NCBI RefSeq assembly: GCF_019969685.1
Contig: NZ_JAHXYZ010000001.1
Location: 992,001 to 1,056,000 of the forward strand
Direction: 5' to 3'
Origin: Microbacterium sp. EST19A
Lineage (GTDB): Bacteria > Actinomycetota > Actinomycetes > Actinomycetales > Microbacteriaceae
Length of the DNA stretch: 64,000 nucleotides
The notes beneath the pieces were generated by a model. It did not search any database. It was given only the letters and a program-made list of their open reading frames with translations, and had not been told where the DNA came from. Position 1 is the first letter of the stretch. Each line of letters starts with the position of its first letter. Of this stretch, positions 17,208 to 26,343 are shown piece by piece. A program made the translations under genes and the position numbers.

Positions 17208-18484
17208 GCGCTCGCCCCGCCCGCGCGCAGCTCCGCGAGCACCTCCCGGGCGTACTCCACGCGGATGCGGCGCTCGGCGACGATGCGCGCCGCGACCGCG
17301 CCGATCTCATCGACCTCGGCGCCGGCGCTCGCGGCGATCGTGCGGGCGTGCAGGGTCATGTGCCCGCGCTGGATGCCTTCCGCGGCGAGCGCGCGGCAGG
17401 CGGCGAGGTTCTGCGCGAGGCCGACGGCCGCGATCACGCTGGCGAGCTCTCTGGCCGTCTGCACGCCGAGCAGCTTCACCGACGCCTGGGCCGTGGGGTG
17501 GGCGCGGGTCGCGCCGCCGACGAGGCCGACCGCGAGGGGGACCTCGAGCGTGCCGACGAGGTTGCCGTCGGCATCCTTCTCGAACTGCGACAGCGCCGCG
17601 TACCGGCCGGTGCGGGCGGCGTGCGAGTGGCAGCCCGACTCGACCGCGCGCGTGTCGTTGCCGGTGGCGAGCACGACGGCGGTGATGCCGTTCATGATGC
17701 CCTTGTTGTGCGTGGCCGCGCGGTAGGGGTCGGCCTCGGCGAAGGCGCTCGCGGCGACGATGTCGTCGACCACCTGCGCCCCGCCCAGCAGTTCGGCGTC
17801 GAAGACGGCCCGCGCACGGGTGAGGCGGAGCTCGGCCTTGTTGGTCAGGATGCGCAGCAGCGTGCGGGTGCCGGCGACCTCGGCGATGCGGGGGGCGATC
17901 GCCTCGGCCATCGTGTTCACGGCGTTGGCGCCCATGGCGTCGCGCACGTCGACGTGCAGGTGCAGGATGACCTGCACGCCCGCGCGGGTCGGGAGCACGC
18001 GGACCGAGATGTCGAAGGCGCCGCCGCCGAGCGACACGAGCATCGGGTCCTGCTCGTTCGCGAGTGCCAGCAGCTCGTCCTTCGCCTCGAGCAGGGCGAA
18101 GCGGGTGCCGTGCGGGTCGACGGCGTCGAGCACCTGGATCTGGGCGATCATCACGTCACCGGTGTACGAGGTGGTGAAGCCGCCGTGCTGCCGCGCCATG
18201 CGTGCGGCGTTGGAGGCGGCGGCGACGACGCTGGGCTCCTCGGTGGCCATGGGGATCAGGCGATCCTGGCCGTCGATCGTGAAGTTCGTGGCCACGCCGA
18301 TCGGGATGCCGATCATGCCGACCACGTTCTCGATCATGTGATCGGCCTGGGCGAGCGAGAGCCCGCTGTCGGGCCGGAGGGCGTCGAGCACGTCCGGGTC
18401 GAGGTCGGCGCTCTGCGCGACGAGCGTCAGCCGCTCGTCGGGAGTGTGGTCGCGCAGACCAGAGATTCGGCTGTTGATCGACAT
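17204..18484 (-). CDS. mvaA: Class II (degradative) hydroxymethylglutaryl-CoA reductase
   Basis: Interconverts mevalonate and HMG-CoA; 426 aa, the length of soluble class II enzymes. Catalytic residues are all present and spaced as in the P. mevalonii enzyme: E83 (TEEPSV), K261 (THNKG), D277 (GNDTRAV) and H375 (GHMTLHA), plus the substrate/cofactor segments ENVVG and DAMGAN. No membrane anchor. The start ATG has an SD AGAAGG. It is the first gene of an operon with HMG-CoA lyase, which argues for a catabolic direction (mevalonate plus CoA to HMG-CoA), not isoprenoid synthesis. Cofactor preference is not read here. It diverges from the hydrolase and GAF-PucR genes. Confidence 0.92.
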   Translation of the reverse strand: MSINSRISGLRDHTPDERLTLVAQSADLDPDVLDALRPDSGLSLAQADHMIENVVGMIGIPIGVATNFTIDGQDRLIPMATEEPSVVAAASNAARMARQHGGFTTSYTGDVMIAQIQVLDAVDPHGTRFALLEAKDELLALANEQDPMLVSLGGGAFDISVRVLPTRAGVQVILHLHVDVRDAMGANAVNTMAEAIAPRIAEVAGTRTLLRILTNKAELRLTRARAVFDAELLGGAQVVDDIVAASAFAEADPYRAATHNKGIMNGITAVVLATGNDTRAVESGCHSHAARTGRYAALSQFEKDADGNLVGTLEVPLAVGLVGGATRAHPTAQASVKLLGVQTARELASVIAAVGLAQNLAACRALAAEGIQRGHMTLHARTIAASAGAEVDEIGAVAARIVAERRIRVEYAREVLAELRAGGASA

Positions 18485-18602
18485 CGCCACCTTCTTTCCT
18501 GACAGCGGCCGGGTCCTCGGCGCTGTGGTCAAGGACGACACTAGGAGCGGTCCGAGCGAGCGACGATGGATGGAAAGCTCATCGCCTGCGGCTCGCTGTG
18601 GG

Positions 18603-18617
18603 CGGATGACACATCCG
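18603..18617. promoter_or_regulatory. Palindrome in the mvaA divergent promoter region
   Basis: CGGATG and CATCCG arms around ACA form a perfect 15-bp palindrome in the 212-bp gap between mvaA and the alpha/beta hydrolase gene. It could be an operator for the GAF-PucR regulator. CGGATG/CATCCG is part of the heptamer that is over-represented throughout the window, so chance is also possible. Confidence 0.3.
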
Positions 18618-18696
18618 TCTGGGCGCGCGACCGACCTAGACTCGCAGCACATCCCGGGGTGCGGACTCTCTCGTCCGCTGTGCGTGAGGAGATCCG

Positions 18697-19545
18697 ATGC
18701 CCTACACCGACTCAGCCGACGTGCGTCTGTACTACGAGGTGTTCGGCGACGCCGACGCTCCCGTGCTGGTCCTCGTCTCCGGCGGAGGGGCCCAAATGCT
18801 CTCCTGGGACGAGCGGTTCATCGGGATGCTGACCGCCGGTGGGCTGCGCGTGGTGCGCTTCGACAATCGCGACACCGGGTTCTCGCAGCTCTTCGGCGGC
18901 GAGGACGACGTCGACGGCGGCTACGACCTGTCCGACATGGCGGAGGACGTTCTGCGGGTCCTCGACGAGCTGAGCGTCGACGCGGCGCACGTCGCCGGTC
19001 ATTCGATGGGCGGGATGATGGCGCAGATGCTCGCGATCCGGCATCCGGAGCGCATCCGCAGCCTCGGGCTGCTGTCGACCATCCCCGGCCAGTCCCCGCG
19101 CTACGTGCTGCACGACGAGCGCGCCGAGCTCAGTGCGCCTCCCGTGCGCGTCTCGCGCGAGCAGGCGGTGGAGTTCGCGGCGCTGTACGCAGAGTCGACC
19201 CGGCTCGGCGCCTACGACCCGCAGGTCGAATGGCATCGGGCGGCGGCGGGCGAGGCGTACGACCGCGGGTACCACCCCGAGGGCTTCGCGCGGCAATGGG
19301 CCGCGCTGCGCCGCGCGCCGGAGCGGCTCGAGGCACTGAAGGCGGTGACCGCGCCGACCGTCGTCTTCCACGGGCGCGAAGACGACGTGCTGCACTGGGC
19401 ATCGGCCGTCGACATCGCCGAGGCGATCCCCGGGGCAGAGCTGCAGGTGCACGCCGACATGGGCCACCTCATCCCGCACGAGCTGTGGCCCGATCTGGCC
19501 GCAGCCCTCCTGAGGACCGCGGCCCGAGCGGACGAGGGGCGCTGA
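18697..19545 (+). CDS. Alpha/beta hydrolase
   Basis: Cytosolic hydrolase of 282 aa. It shows VLVSGGGAQ (oxyanion region), FDNRDTGFS, the nucleophile elbow GHSMGGMMAQ near residue 100, an acidic residue in FHGREDDV and the histidine in ADMGHLIPHE: a full Ser-Asp-His triad. ATG has an SD (GAGGAG) 8 nt upstream. The FDNRDTGFS motif is common in aclacinomycin methylesterase-like and lactonase-like members; an ester or lactone such as mevalonolactone would make sense next to mvaA, but that is conjecture. It diverges from the HMG operon and is followed by the GAF-PucR gene 33 bp downstream. Confidence 0.88.
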   Translation: MPYTDSADVRLYYEVFGDADAPVLVLVSGGGAQMLSWDERFIGMLTAGGLRVVRFDNRDTGFSQLFGGEDDVDGGYDLSDMAEDVLRVLDELSVDAAHVAGHSMGGMMAQMLAIRHPERIRSLGLLSTIPGQSPRYVLHDERAELSAPPVRVSREQAVEFAALYAESTRLGAYDPQVEWHRAAAGEAYDRGYHPEGFARQWAALRRAPERLEALKAVTAPTVVFHGREDDVLHWASAVDIAEAIPGAELQVHADMGHLIPHELWPDLAAALLRTAARADEGR

Positions 19546-19566
19546 CGCCCGACCGACGTCGCGCCG

Positions 19567-19572
19567 TACAGT
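19567..19572 (+). promoter_or_regulatory. -10 box of the GAF-PucR gene (leaderless)
   Basis: TACAGT ends exactly 6 nt before ATG 19579, which favours that ATG over the in-frame GTG at 19576. Confidence 0.5.
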
Positions 19573-19578
19573 GATGTG

Positions 19579-21489
19579 ATGCCCGAGGACACCGAAGCGA
19601 TCGCTGCGCTGCTCGACGCGGCGTACGATCCCGAGCTGGTCGGACCGACCGCGGTCAGCGATGCGCTGCGGCAGCTCGGGGCGGCGGATGCTGAGGCCAC
19701 GGCGCTCGCCGAACGGGTGGGGCGTGCGCAGCGCGAGCTCTCGCGGCTGCGCCGTCGCGAGCACGAGCTGACCGCGCTGTTCTCGAGCGCCAGGGAGCTG
19801 GCCGAGCTGCGCGACAGCGACGCGGTGCTCGCGCGTCTCGTGCAGCGCGCCCGGGAGATGATGGGCGTCGACCTGGCCTACCTGTCGGAGTTCGACACCG
19901 ACAGCCGCGAGCTGCGGGTACGCGAGACCAGCGGTTCAGTGAGCGCGTCGTTCCAGACGCTCCGCGTGCCTCCGGGTCGGGGACTCGCCAGCGTCGTGGT
20001 CGAGTCGCGCACCGCGCACTGGGTCGCCGACTACACCGCGTATGCCGCGGACCGCCACGACGCGGGAATCGACGACGCCGTCTCGGCCGAGGGCCTGGTC
20101 TCGCTGCTCGGCGTGCCGATGCTGACCAGCGACGATGTGCTCGGCGTGCTGTTCGTGGCGAACCGCGAGAAGAAGAGCTTCTCCCCCGAGGAGGTCGCCC
20201 TGCTCTCGGCGGTCGCCGACCACGCGTCGGTCATCCTGCAGACGACGCAGACCCTGCGCGATCTGCAGCTCTCCGAAGACGCCAGCCGCCGCACCCTCGA
20301 GAGTCTGACCGCCCACCTCGTCGAACGCGACCGCGCCAACACGGTGCACCAGGAGCTGGTGCAGGCCGTGCTCGCCGGTGGCGGATTCGGCCCGGTGGCC
20401 GAGACCCTCGCCTCGGCTCTCGGGCGCGCTGTCGCGATCATCGACGCGCAGGAGAACGTGATCGCCGCGGCCGGACTCCCCCTCGCCCCCGGCATGCTGT
20501 CCCTCGACGAGCCGGTGCGCGACGCCCTCGCGGAGAGCCGGCGGCACGGCCATGCCGTCCCCGTCGCGGGTCAGGGCGTGCGGGCGGTGTCGGCCCTCAC
20601 CGCCGGCAACCGGCACTTCGGTGCGCTGCTCCTGGGTGACGGCGACTTCGAGCTCGGGGCCGTCGACCTGCGCACGATCGAGCGCGCCGCACAGGTCGGC
20701 GCACTGCTGGAGCTGCAGCAGGAGGCGGCATCCGGTGCGGATCATCGCGTGCGCAGCGAGCTGATCGCCGACATCCTCGACGACGTGCCGGAGCGCCGCT
20801 CCGACGTCGAACGTCGCGCCCGAAGGCTCGGCGTCGACCTCGGCGCGCTCGACTCGCTGCTCCTGCTGTCGGTCGCCGGCGACCAGCAGACCCCCGCAGG
20901 GCGCGCGGTCATACGACAGCTCGACGACCGGGCGCTGGTCGGCGAGTACCGCGGCTTCGTCGTGGCCGCGTACTCGGGCGGGCGGGGCGAGATCCAGCCG
21001 GACCGGCTGCGCGCGCAGGTCGCGTCGGCGATCCAGGACTCCGTCGCCGTCGTCGTGCCCCCGCCGGCGAAGGGCCCGCTGCCCGCCGCGTTCCTCGCCG
21101 CTCGGCGCACCGCCCGACTGCTCGCCGCGCTCGAGCTGACCGACCTCACGGCGCACGTCGAGGACTTCCTCCCCTACTCGGCCGTGCTCGACGCCGACGC
21201 GCAGGGCTTGTCGACGTTCCTCCGCGACACGATCGGCGCCGTGCGCGAGTACGACGCCGAGCGCAATGCCGACCTGCTCGGCACCCTCCGGGCGTTCGTG
21301 CGCAACAACGCCAGTCCCACCCGGACCGCCCGGGCGCTCAACTTCCACACGAACACGATCCTCCAGCGGCTCGACCGCCTCGACCACGTGCTCGGCGAGA
21401 CCTGGCGCGACGACGAGCGGATGTTCCGCCTCGGCATCGCCGTGCGCCTCGACGAGCTGCGGGAGAGACTGCAGGGGCCGCAGGTCTGA
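19579..21489 (+). CDS. GAF domain-containing PucR-type transcriptional regulator
   Basis: Regulator of 636 aa. Residues about 40-65 form a short coiled coil (AQRELSRLRRREHELTAL in parts), residues about 70-215 a GAF domain (LVQRAREMMGVDLAYLSEFD, LGVPMLTSDDVLGVLFVANR), then a long sensory linker, and the C terminus is a PucR helix-turn-helix (FVRNNASPTRTARALNFHTNTILQRLDRL in parts). GAF-PucR proteins in actinobacteria usually control a neighbouring catabolic operon, so the divergent HMG-CoA operon is the best candidate target. The GAF ligand is unknown. A hairpin repeat (copy B) follows the stop codon. Confidence 0.88.
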   Translation: MPEDTEAIAALLDAAYDPELVGPTAVSDALRQLGAADAEATALAERVGRAQRELSRLRRREHELTALFSSARELAELRDSDAVLARLVQRAREMMGVDLAYLSEFDTDSRELRVRETSGSVSASFQTLRVPPGRGLASVVVESRTAHWVADYTAYAADRHDAGIDDAVSAEGLVSLLGVPMLTSDDVLGVLFVANREKKSFSPEEVALLSAVADHASVILQTTQTLRDLQLSEDASRRTLESLTAHLVERDRANTVHQELVQAVLAGGGFGPVAETLASALGRAVAIIDAQENVIAAAGLPLAPGMLSLDEPVRDALAESRRHGHAVPVAGQGVRAVSALTAGNRHFGALLLGDGDFELGAVDLRTIERAAQVGALLELQQEAASGADHRVRSELIADILDDVPERRSDVERRARRLGVDLGALDSLLLLSVAGDQQTPAGRAVIRQLDDRALVGEYRGFVVAAYSGGRGEIQPDRLRAQVASAIQDSVAVVVPPPAKGPLPAAFLAARRTARLLAALELTDLTAHVEDFLPYSAVLDADAQGLSTFLRDTIGAVREYDAERNADLLGTLRAFVRNNASPTRTARALNFHTNTILQRLDRLDHVLGETWRDDERMFRLGIAVRLDELRERLQGPQV

Positions 21490-21503
21490 GCGCGGCTCGT
21501 CGG

Positions 21504-21584
21504 GACTCACCCATGGGCTGAGAAGGCACCCATGGGCTGGGGAATCCGCCGCAGACCTCAGCCCGGCACGGAGTTCTCCTCCCG
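21504..21584 (+). repeat. 3'-end hairpin repeat, copy B
   Basis: It begins GACTCACCCATGGGCTGAG, contains a direct repeat of CACCCATGGGCTG (21508 and 21527) and a stem of GGGCTGAG (21515-21522) with CTCAGCCC (21557-21564), and ends in TCTCCTCCCG. It fills the gap between the convergent GAF-PucR and cupin genes and may act as a terminator. Confidence 0.6.
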
Positions 21585-21626
21585 AGCGGATGCCGTGGCG
21601 ACCCGCGGCCGCGATCTCCTGACGAC

Positions 21627-22052
21627 CTACCGGTCCGCCTCCGCGTCGAAGGCCTCGGCGCCGGTCTGGGAGAACGGATGCTGACCGCGCGGGCCGAACA
21701 CGAGCAGGAGCTCGGCGGCGGCATCCGATTCGTTGCGCACTCCGTGTTGCATGCCCTCCGGGGCATAGAAGGCGTCACCCGCCCGCAGGACCCGCCGCTC
21801 CTCACCCGCGGTGATCACGACCTCGCCCTGCGTGACGATGTACATCTCGTGGGAGCTGTTCGTCGAGCAGCTGTCCGGGTCGCCCTCGAGGTGGTGATGC
21901 TGGCCCTCCTCCGCCCCGGGTTCGAGGTGGTACCGCATGACCGAGATCGGCAGCGCCGAGGTCTCCTTGAAGTACCACTCGATGCCGATACGGCCCTCGC
22001 CGTCGTACAGCTCCCAGTCGTGGGCGTTGTCGCCCGCTCGCTGAATCCTCAT
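21627..22052 (-). CDS. Cupin domain-containing protein
   Basis: Small single-domain cupin, 141 aa. Metal-binding cupin motif 1 is visible as GQHHHLEGDPDSCSTNSSHEMYIVTQGEVVI in parts (two or three His plus a Glu/His), and motif 2 as GDAFYAPEGMQHGVRN. It follows the second ATPase gene of the importer by 2 bp, so it is the last cistron of that operon. Cupins in such positions are often dioxygenases, isomerases or ligand-binding auxiliaries acting on the transported compound. No secretion signal. Function not assignable beyond the fold. Confidence 0.85.
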   Translation of the reverse strand: MRIQRAGDNAHDWELYDGEGRIGIEWYFKETSALPISVMRYHLEPGAEEGQHHHLEGDPDSCSTNSSHEMYIVTQGEVVITAGEERRVLRAGDAFYAPEGMQHGVRNESDAAAELLLVFGPRGQHPFSQTGAEAFDAEADR

Positions 22053-22054
22053 GA

Positions 22055-22828
22055 TCAGGTCCGGTACAGCACCGGCATGGACTCGAGCAGCTGCCGGGTG
22101 TACGGGTGTTCCGGAGCGTTCATGACCTGCTCGCCGGTGCCCTCCTCGACGACCTTGCCCTGGTGCATCACCGCGACGCGGTGGGCGAGGTGATGAACGA
22201 CGGCGAGGTTGTGGGTGATGAACAGGTAGGTGACGCCGGTGTCCTTCTGCAGCTGCACGAGCAGGTTCAGCACCTGTGCCTGCACCGAGACGTCCAGTGC
22301 CGATGTCGGCTCGTCGAGCACGACGAACTCGGGTTCGGCGGCCATGGCGCGGGCGATCGCGATGCGCTGGCGCTGACCGCCCGAGAACTCGTGCGGGTAG
22401 CGTTCGGCCGAGTCCATCGGCAGTCCGACGCGATCCAGCGCGTCGGCGAGGCGACGGCGGCGCTCCTTCGATCCGATCCCGGCGGCCACGAGCGGCTCGG
22501 AGATCGACCGCGCGACGGTGAACCGCGGGTCGAGCGAGTCGTTCGGATCCTGAAAAACCATCTGGATGCGACGCCGGTGAGTGCGCAGCGCCCGGCCCCG
22601 CAACCCGGTGACGTCCTCGCCGTCGAACTCGATCGTCCCCGCGGTCGGCGTGCGCATGAGCAGGATGGCGCGCGCGAGCGTGCTCTTGCCCGAGCCGGAC
22701 TCGCCGACCAGGCCCAGCGTCTCGCCGCGCGGAACCGACAGGCTCACGTCGTCGAGCGCGACCATGGCGTTGTCGCCGTGACCGAAGCGCTGGGTGACGT
22801 TCTTCACCCGGAGCACGTCGTCGCTCAT
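22055..22828 (-). CDS. Peptide-type ABC transporter ATP-binding protein (OppF/DppF-like)
   Basis: Cytosolic ABC ATPase of 257 aa. Walker [11 protein letters not shown]-loop [12 protein letters not shown], signature FSGGQRQR, Walker [14 protein letters not shown] and the switch His in [10 protein letters not shown] are present. It ends soon after the nucleotide-binding domain, shorter than many DppF proteins that carry a longer C-terminal tail. ATG 22828 overlaps the stop of the OppD-like gene by 4 bp. It completes the second importer of the window, which has separate permeases and ATPases, unlike the fused one at 1-1137. Confidence 0.92.
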   Translation of the reverse strand: MSDDVLRVKNVTQRFGHGDNAMVALDDVSLSVPRGETLGLVGESGSGKSTLARAILLMRTPTAGTIEFDGEDVTGLRGRALRTHRRRIQMVFQDPNDSLDPRFTVARSISEPLVAAGIGSKERRRRLADALDRVGLPMDSAERYPHEFSGGQRQRIAIARAMAAEPEFVVLDEPTSALDVSVQAQVLNLLVQLQKDTGVTYLFITHNLAVVHHLAHRVAVMHQGKVVEEGTGEQVMNAPEHPYTRQLLESMPVLYRT

Positions 22829-23694
22829 GAGGCCTCCTCCAGTTCGGCGGGTGCCTCGGCGAAGTCGTTGAGGGCCGGGATCACCGCGAGCGGCGACCGC
22901 ACCGGCACCGACGGGCGCGGGATGCTCTCCAGCAGCGCGCGGGTGTACGGATGCCGCGGATCCTCCAGCACGCGCCGCGCCGAGCCCGATTCCACGACCC
23001 GGCCGCGGTACATCACCGCGACACGTTCGCAGAGCTGCCCGATCACGCCGAGGTCGTGGCTGATGAACAGCACGCCCATGCCGGTCTCGTCGCGAAGGCT
23101 CTTGATCAGCTCCAGGATCTGCGCCTGCACCGTGACGTCGAGCGCGGTCGTCGGCTCATCCGCCACGAGCAGGTCGGGGCCGGCGGCGACGGCGATCGCG
23201 ATCACGACGCGCTGACGCTGACCGCCGGAGAGCTGGTGCGGGTAGTAGTTCAGTCGCTTCTCGGCATCCGGCATCTGCACCAGCTGCAGGATCTTGAGGG
23301 CGCGCGCCCTGGCCTGCTTCTTGTCAGCCGTGCCGTGGATCTGCAGCACCTCGGCGATCTGGGCGCCGATGCGCATGCAGGGGTTGAGGGCCGCCATCGG
23401 CTCCTGGAAGACCATCGACGCCTTCACGCCGCGCACCTGTCCCCAGTCGCGTTCGGTGGCGTCCTGCATGTCGGCGCCCGCCACGGTCATGCGGCTGGCC
23501 GTCACGCGGGCGGAGTCGGGGAGCAGACCCATCATCGCGAGCGCGATGCTGGACTTGCCGCTGCCGGATTCGCCGATCACGCCGACGATCTCGCCCTTGC
23601 GCACGCGCAGGGAGACGCCGGTGACCGACGGCGGCGCGGCGCCGTAGGAGATGCTGAGGTCTTCGACACGGAGGGCGTCGACGTCGTCGGTCAT
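22825..23694 (-). CDS. Peptide-type ABC transporter ATP-binding protein (OppD/DppD-like)
   Basis: Cytosolic ABC ATPase of 289 aa. Walker [11 protein letters not shown]-loop MVFQEPMAALNPCMRIGAQ, signature LSGGQRQR, Walker B LLVADEPTTALD and switch LFISHDLGV are clear. The C-terminal segment DPRHPYTRALLESIP is the peptide-importer hallmark; no Fe-S cysteine cluster is evident. It is 88 bp downstream of the binding-protein gene and overlaps the OppF-like gene by 4 bp. Same operon as the permeases at 25357-27290. Confidence 0.92.
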   Translation of the reverse strand: MTDDVDALRVEDLSISYGAAPPSVTGVSLRVRKGEIVGVIGESGSGKSSIALAMMGLLPDSARVTASRMTVAGADMQDATERDWGQVRGVKASMVFQEPMAALNPCMRIGAQIAEVLQIHGTADKKQARARALKILQLVQMPDAEKRLNYYPHQLSGGQRQRVVIAIAVAAGPDLLVADEPTTALDVTVQAQILELIKSLRDETGMGVLFISHDLGVIGQLCERVAVMYRGRVVESGSARRVLEDPRHPYTRALLESIPRPSVPVRSPLAVIPALNDFAEAPAELEEAS

Positions 23695-23782
23695 GCGCGA
23701 CCCGGCTTTCTCTCTGGTTCGGAGGCGGAGGTGGATGCCCGGGCGCCGGCGTGGATGATCACGACGGCGCCCGGGCGGGGTG

Positions 23783-25360
23783 TCACTGCGACAACCAGGC
23801 GTGGTCGAGAGCGGAGCGCGAGTAGAACGCGTCGTTCTCGTAGTCGTGCAGCTTGTTGCTGTTCCAGACCTCGAAGTACACCGGGACCGCGGCAGGAACG
23901 AACTCGAGCGCCTGGTCGGCGGCCTCGGTCGCGAGCTGCGTGATGAGGTCGGTGTACTCCTCCGGGGTCGCGGCCGACTTCGCCGCCGTCAGCAGCTCGC
24001 GCGCCTTGTCGGCGTCGGGGTTGCCGTCCCAGTGGTTGTAGACGCCGCCTTCGAGGAGCACCGGCTCCAGGTAGAACGCGGCCGACGCACGAGGGCTGCC
24101 CGGGATCGCGACGAGGTCGGTCCACGACTCGCCCGTAGTGAAGATCGGTGCGATCTCGGCGAGCGGCGTCGACTTGAGGTTCAGCGTGATGCCCGCCTCG
24201 GCGAGCTGCTGCTGCATCATCTCGTAGGCCGGGTGATGGGCCGCGGCCACGTCGCCCATGTAGCTGAGCGTGATCTCGGGGTTCGGCTGACCGGCTTCTT
24301 CGAGCAGTCGCTTCGCCTCCTCGACGTCGCGCTCGTGGTACGGCAGGGTCGTCGCGTCCGTGGCACCGGGGTCGCCGGCGGGCGGGACGAACGAGATGCC
24401 GGCGTTGCCGAGCATCGCGGTGTCGACGATGGCCTGGCGGTCCAGGGCGAGCGAGATCGCGCGGCGCACGTTCACGTCGGCCAGCGGACCCGACTCCGGG
24501 TTCACGTAGATGGCGAGGTTCTGACGGAACGCCGCGTCGCCGAGGGTGAAGCCCGAGGAGGCCGCCTGCTGGGCGAGGCTGCCGTCGATGAACGACGCGG
24601 CCTGCACGCTGCCCTGCTGCACGGCGGCGAGGAGGGTGTTCTCGTCGGGGTACAGCTCGAAGACGATCTCGTCGAGGTAGGGCTCGTCGCCCCAGTAGTC
24701 CTCGTTCTTCTCCAGCGTGACCGAGACGCCCTGGTTCCACTCGGTCACCTGGAAGGCGCCGGTACCGAAGGTCGAGGTCTGGCGCTCCTCCTCGGTGGCG
24801 TTGCCGTATCCCTCTTCGCTCACGATGAGGAAGGTCTGGCGCGCGGAGACCGCGTCGAGGAACGTGCCGTCCGGTGCGCTGAAGTGGAAGGTCACCTCGT
24901 GGTCGCCGGTCGCCTCGACGCTCTCCATGAGGCTCAGGTACGTGGCGTTCGTGCCGCCGTCCTTGCGCGTCTCGAAGGAGTAGACCACGTCGCCCGCGTC
25001 GAACGGCGAGCCGTCGGCGAAGGTGACGTCGTCGCGCAGCTGGAACACCCAGGTGAGCTCGTCGACCTGCTCGTACTCGGTCGCGAGGGCCGGCTCGATC
25101 TTGTTGTCGTCGTCGCGGGTGAGGAGGGTGTCGTACGCCATCGAGTCGATGACCTCGGCGGCGATGGCCGAGGCGACCATCGGGTCGATGCCGCCGGCGG
25201 AGGGCTCTGCCGGGACTCCCCAGGTGAGCGTGCCGCCGGAGACCGGGTCGCCCGCGGGCTCGTCGGCTCCGGTGCCGCCGCCTCCGGACGTGCATCCGGC
25301 GATCGTCAGGGTCACGACGGCGAGTGCTGCCGCCGTCCCTGCCCAGTGTCGTCTGTTCAT
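23783..25360 (-). CDS. Peptide-type ABC transporter substrate-binding lipoprotein (SBP family 5), second system
   Basis: Extracellular substrate-binding lipoprotein of 525 aa. Signal peptide with lipobox TIAGC (acylated Cys near residue 23), a Gly/Asp-rich spacer, then GGTLTWGVPAEPSAGGIDPM, LATEYEQVDELTWVFQLRDDVTFADGSPFDAGDVVYS (in parts) and a C-terminal lobe. ATG 25360 overlaps the stop of the DppC-like gene by 4 bp, so it is made in step with the permeases; that order (permeases, then binding protein, then ATPases) is unusual for this class. The ligand is unknown. Confidence 0.9.
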   Translation of the reverse strand: MNRRHWAGTAAALAVVTLTIAGCTSGGGGTGADEPAGDPVSGGTLTWGVPAEPSAGGIDPMVASAIAAEVIDSMAYDTLLTRDDDNKIEPALATEYEQVDELTWVFQLRDDVTFADGSPFDAGDVVYSFETRKDGGTNATYLSLMESVEATGDHEVTFHFSAPDGTFLDAVSARQTFLIVSEEGYGNATEEERQTSTFGTGAFQVTEWNQGVSVTLEKNEDYWGDEPYLDEIVFELYPDENTLLAAVQQGSVQAASFIDGSLAQQAASSGFTLGDAAFRQNLAIYVNPESGPLADVNVRRAISLALDRQAIVDTAMLGNAGISFVPPAGDPGATDATTLPYHERDVEEAKRLLEEAGQPNPEITLSYMGDVAAAHHPAYEMMQQQLAEAGITLNLKSTPLAEIAPIFTTGESWTDLVAIPGSPRASAAFYLEPVLLEGGVYNHWDGNPDADKARELLTAAKSAATPEEYTDLITQLATEAADQALEFVPAAVPVYFEVWNSNKLHDYENDAFYSRSALDHAWLSQ

Positions 25361-26343
25361 GAGGGCCTCTTCTCGGTTCGGGATTGCTGTTTCTCTGATC
25401 GGGTGTCGTGCGTGGAGGGGGTGGAGCTGTCGGATGCCGTGGGCTTCGGTCGGCGCTTCGTGCGACGGCCGAGCGAGAACGCCGGCTCGCGACGCGGCGC
25501 GAGGTAGTCCTGCAGGCCGTCGGCGAGGAGGTTCCAGGCGGCTGACAGCAGGATGATCACGAGCGACGGGAGGATGATGAGCAGCGGCTGCAGCTGCATG
25601 AACCGCGTGAATTCGCTGATCATGCGACCGGCCGACGGCTCCGGCGCCTGCACCCCCTGGCCGAGGTAGCTGAGGGCCGCCTCGATCAGGACCACCTGCG
25701 AGGCGACCGACGCGAACTGCACGAACAGCGGGGTGAGCACGTTCGGCAGCAGGTGCTCGGCGATGACTCGCGCAGGGCGCACGCCGCTGATCGTGGCGGC
25801 GAGCACGAAGTCGCGTTCCCGCAGTGCGATGACCGGAGCGCGCATGACGCGGGCGAATCCGGGGGCGAAGACCAGTCCCAGCGCGAGGATCAGCGGCCAG
25901 GGGCCGTTGCCGATCACGACGCCGACCACGAGGGCGACGAGGATCGCGGGGAGTGCGAGCACGGCATCCACGACGCGCATGATGACCGCGTCGATCCAGC
26001 CGCCGACGTATCCGGCGATCAGTCCGAAGAACGTGCCGATCACCGCACCGAGGAGTGCCGCGGCACCCGAGATGACGAGGCTGGTCCGGGCGGCGAGGGC
26101 GAGACGGGTGAAGGTGTCGCGGCCGAGGTTGTCGGTGCCGAGGAGGTGCTCGCCGGAGGGTCCGCCGAGGGGCAGGCCGGAGGCGGCGAACGGGTCGTAC
26201 GGCGGCCAGAAGCTCATCCAGCCGGCGAGGATCAGGATGACGCCGAGGATGCCGGCGCCGCCCCAGAACGCCGGCCCGAACCGGCGGCGCGCGGGGCGCT
26301 TGCCCGCGACGTTGGCGAGGGCGAGTTCTCGTGTGACGGTCAT
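25357..26343 (-). CDS. Peptide-type ABC transporter permease (DppC-like)
   Basis: Membrane subunit of 328 aa. N-terminal cytoplasmic leader, first TM around residues 27-48, the LLGTDNLGRDTFTRL element, five further TMs, and the EAA loop ERDFVLAATISGVRPARVIAEHLLPN in parts. It ends with a basic, Ser/Thr-rich tail of about 45 residues that is longer than usual. ATG 26343 overlaps the DppB-like stop by 4 bp and the gene's own stop overlaps the binding-protein ATG. Upstream residues in the same frame are not protein-like, which supports this start. Confidence 0.92.
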   Translation of the reverse strand: MTVTRELALANVAGKRPARRRFGPAFWGGAGILGVILILAGWMSFWPPYDPFAASGLPLGGPSGEHLLGTDNLGRDTFTRLALAARTSLVISGAAALLGAVIGTFFGLIAGYVGGWIDAVIMRVVDAVLALPAILVALVVGVVIGNGPWPLILALGLVFAPGFARVMRAPVIALRERDFVLAATISGVRPARVIAEHLLPNVLTPLFVQFASVASQVVLIEAALSYLGQGVQAPEPSAGRMISEFTRFMQLQPLLIILPSLVIILLSAAWNLLADGLQDYLAPRREPAFSLGRRTKRRPKPTASDSSTPSTHDTRSEKQQSRTEKRPS

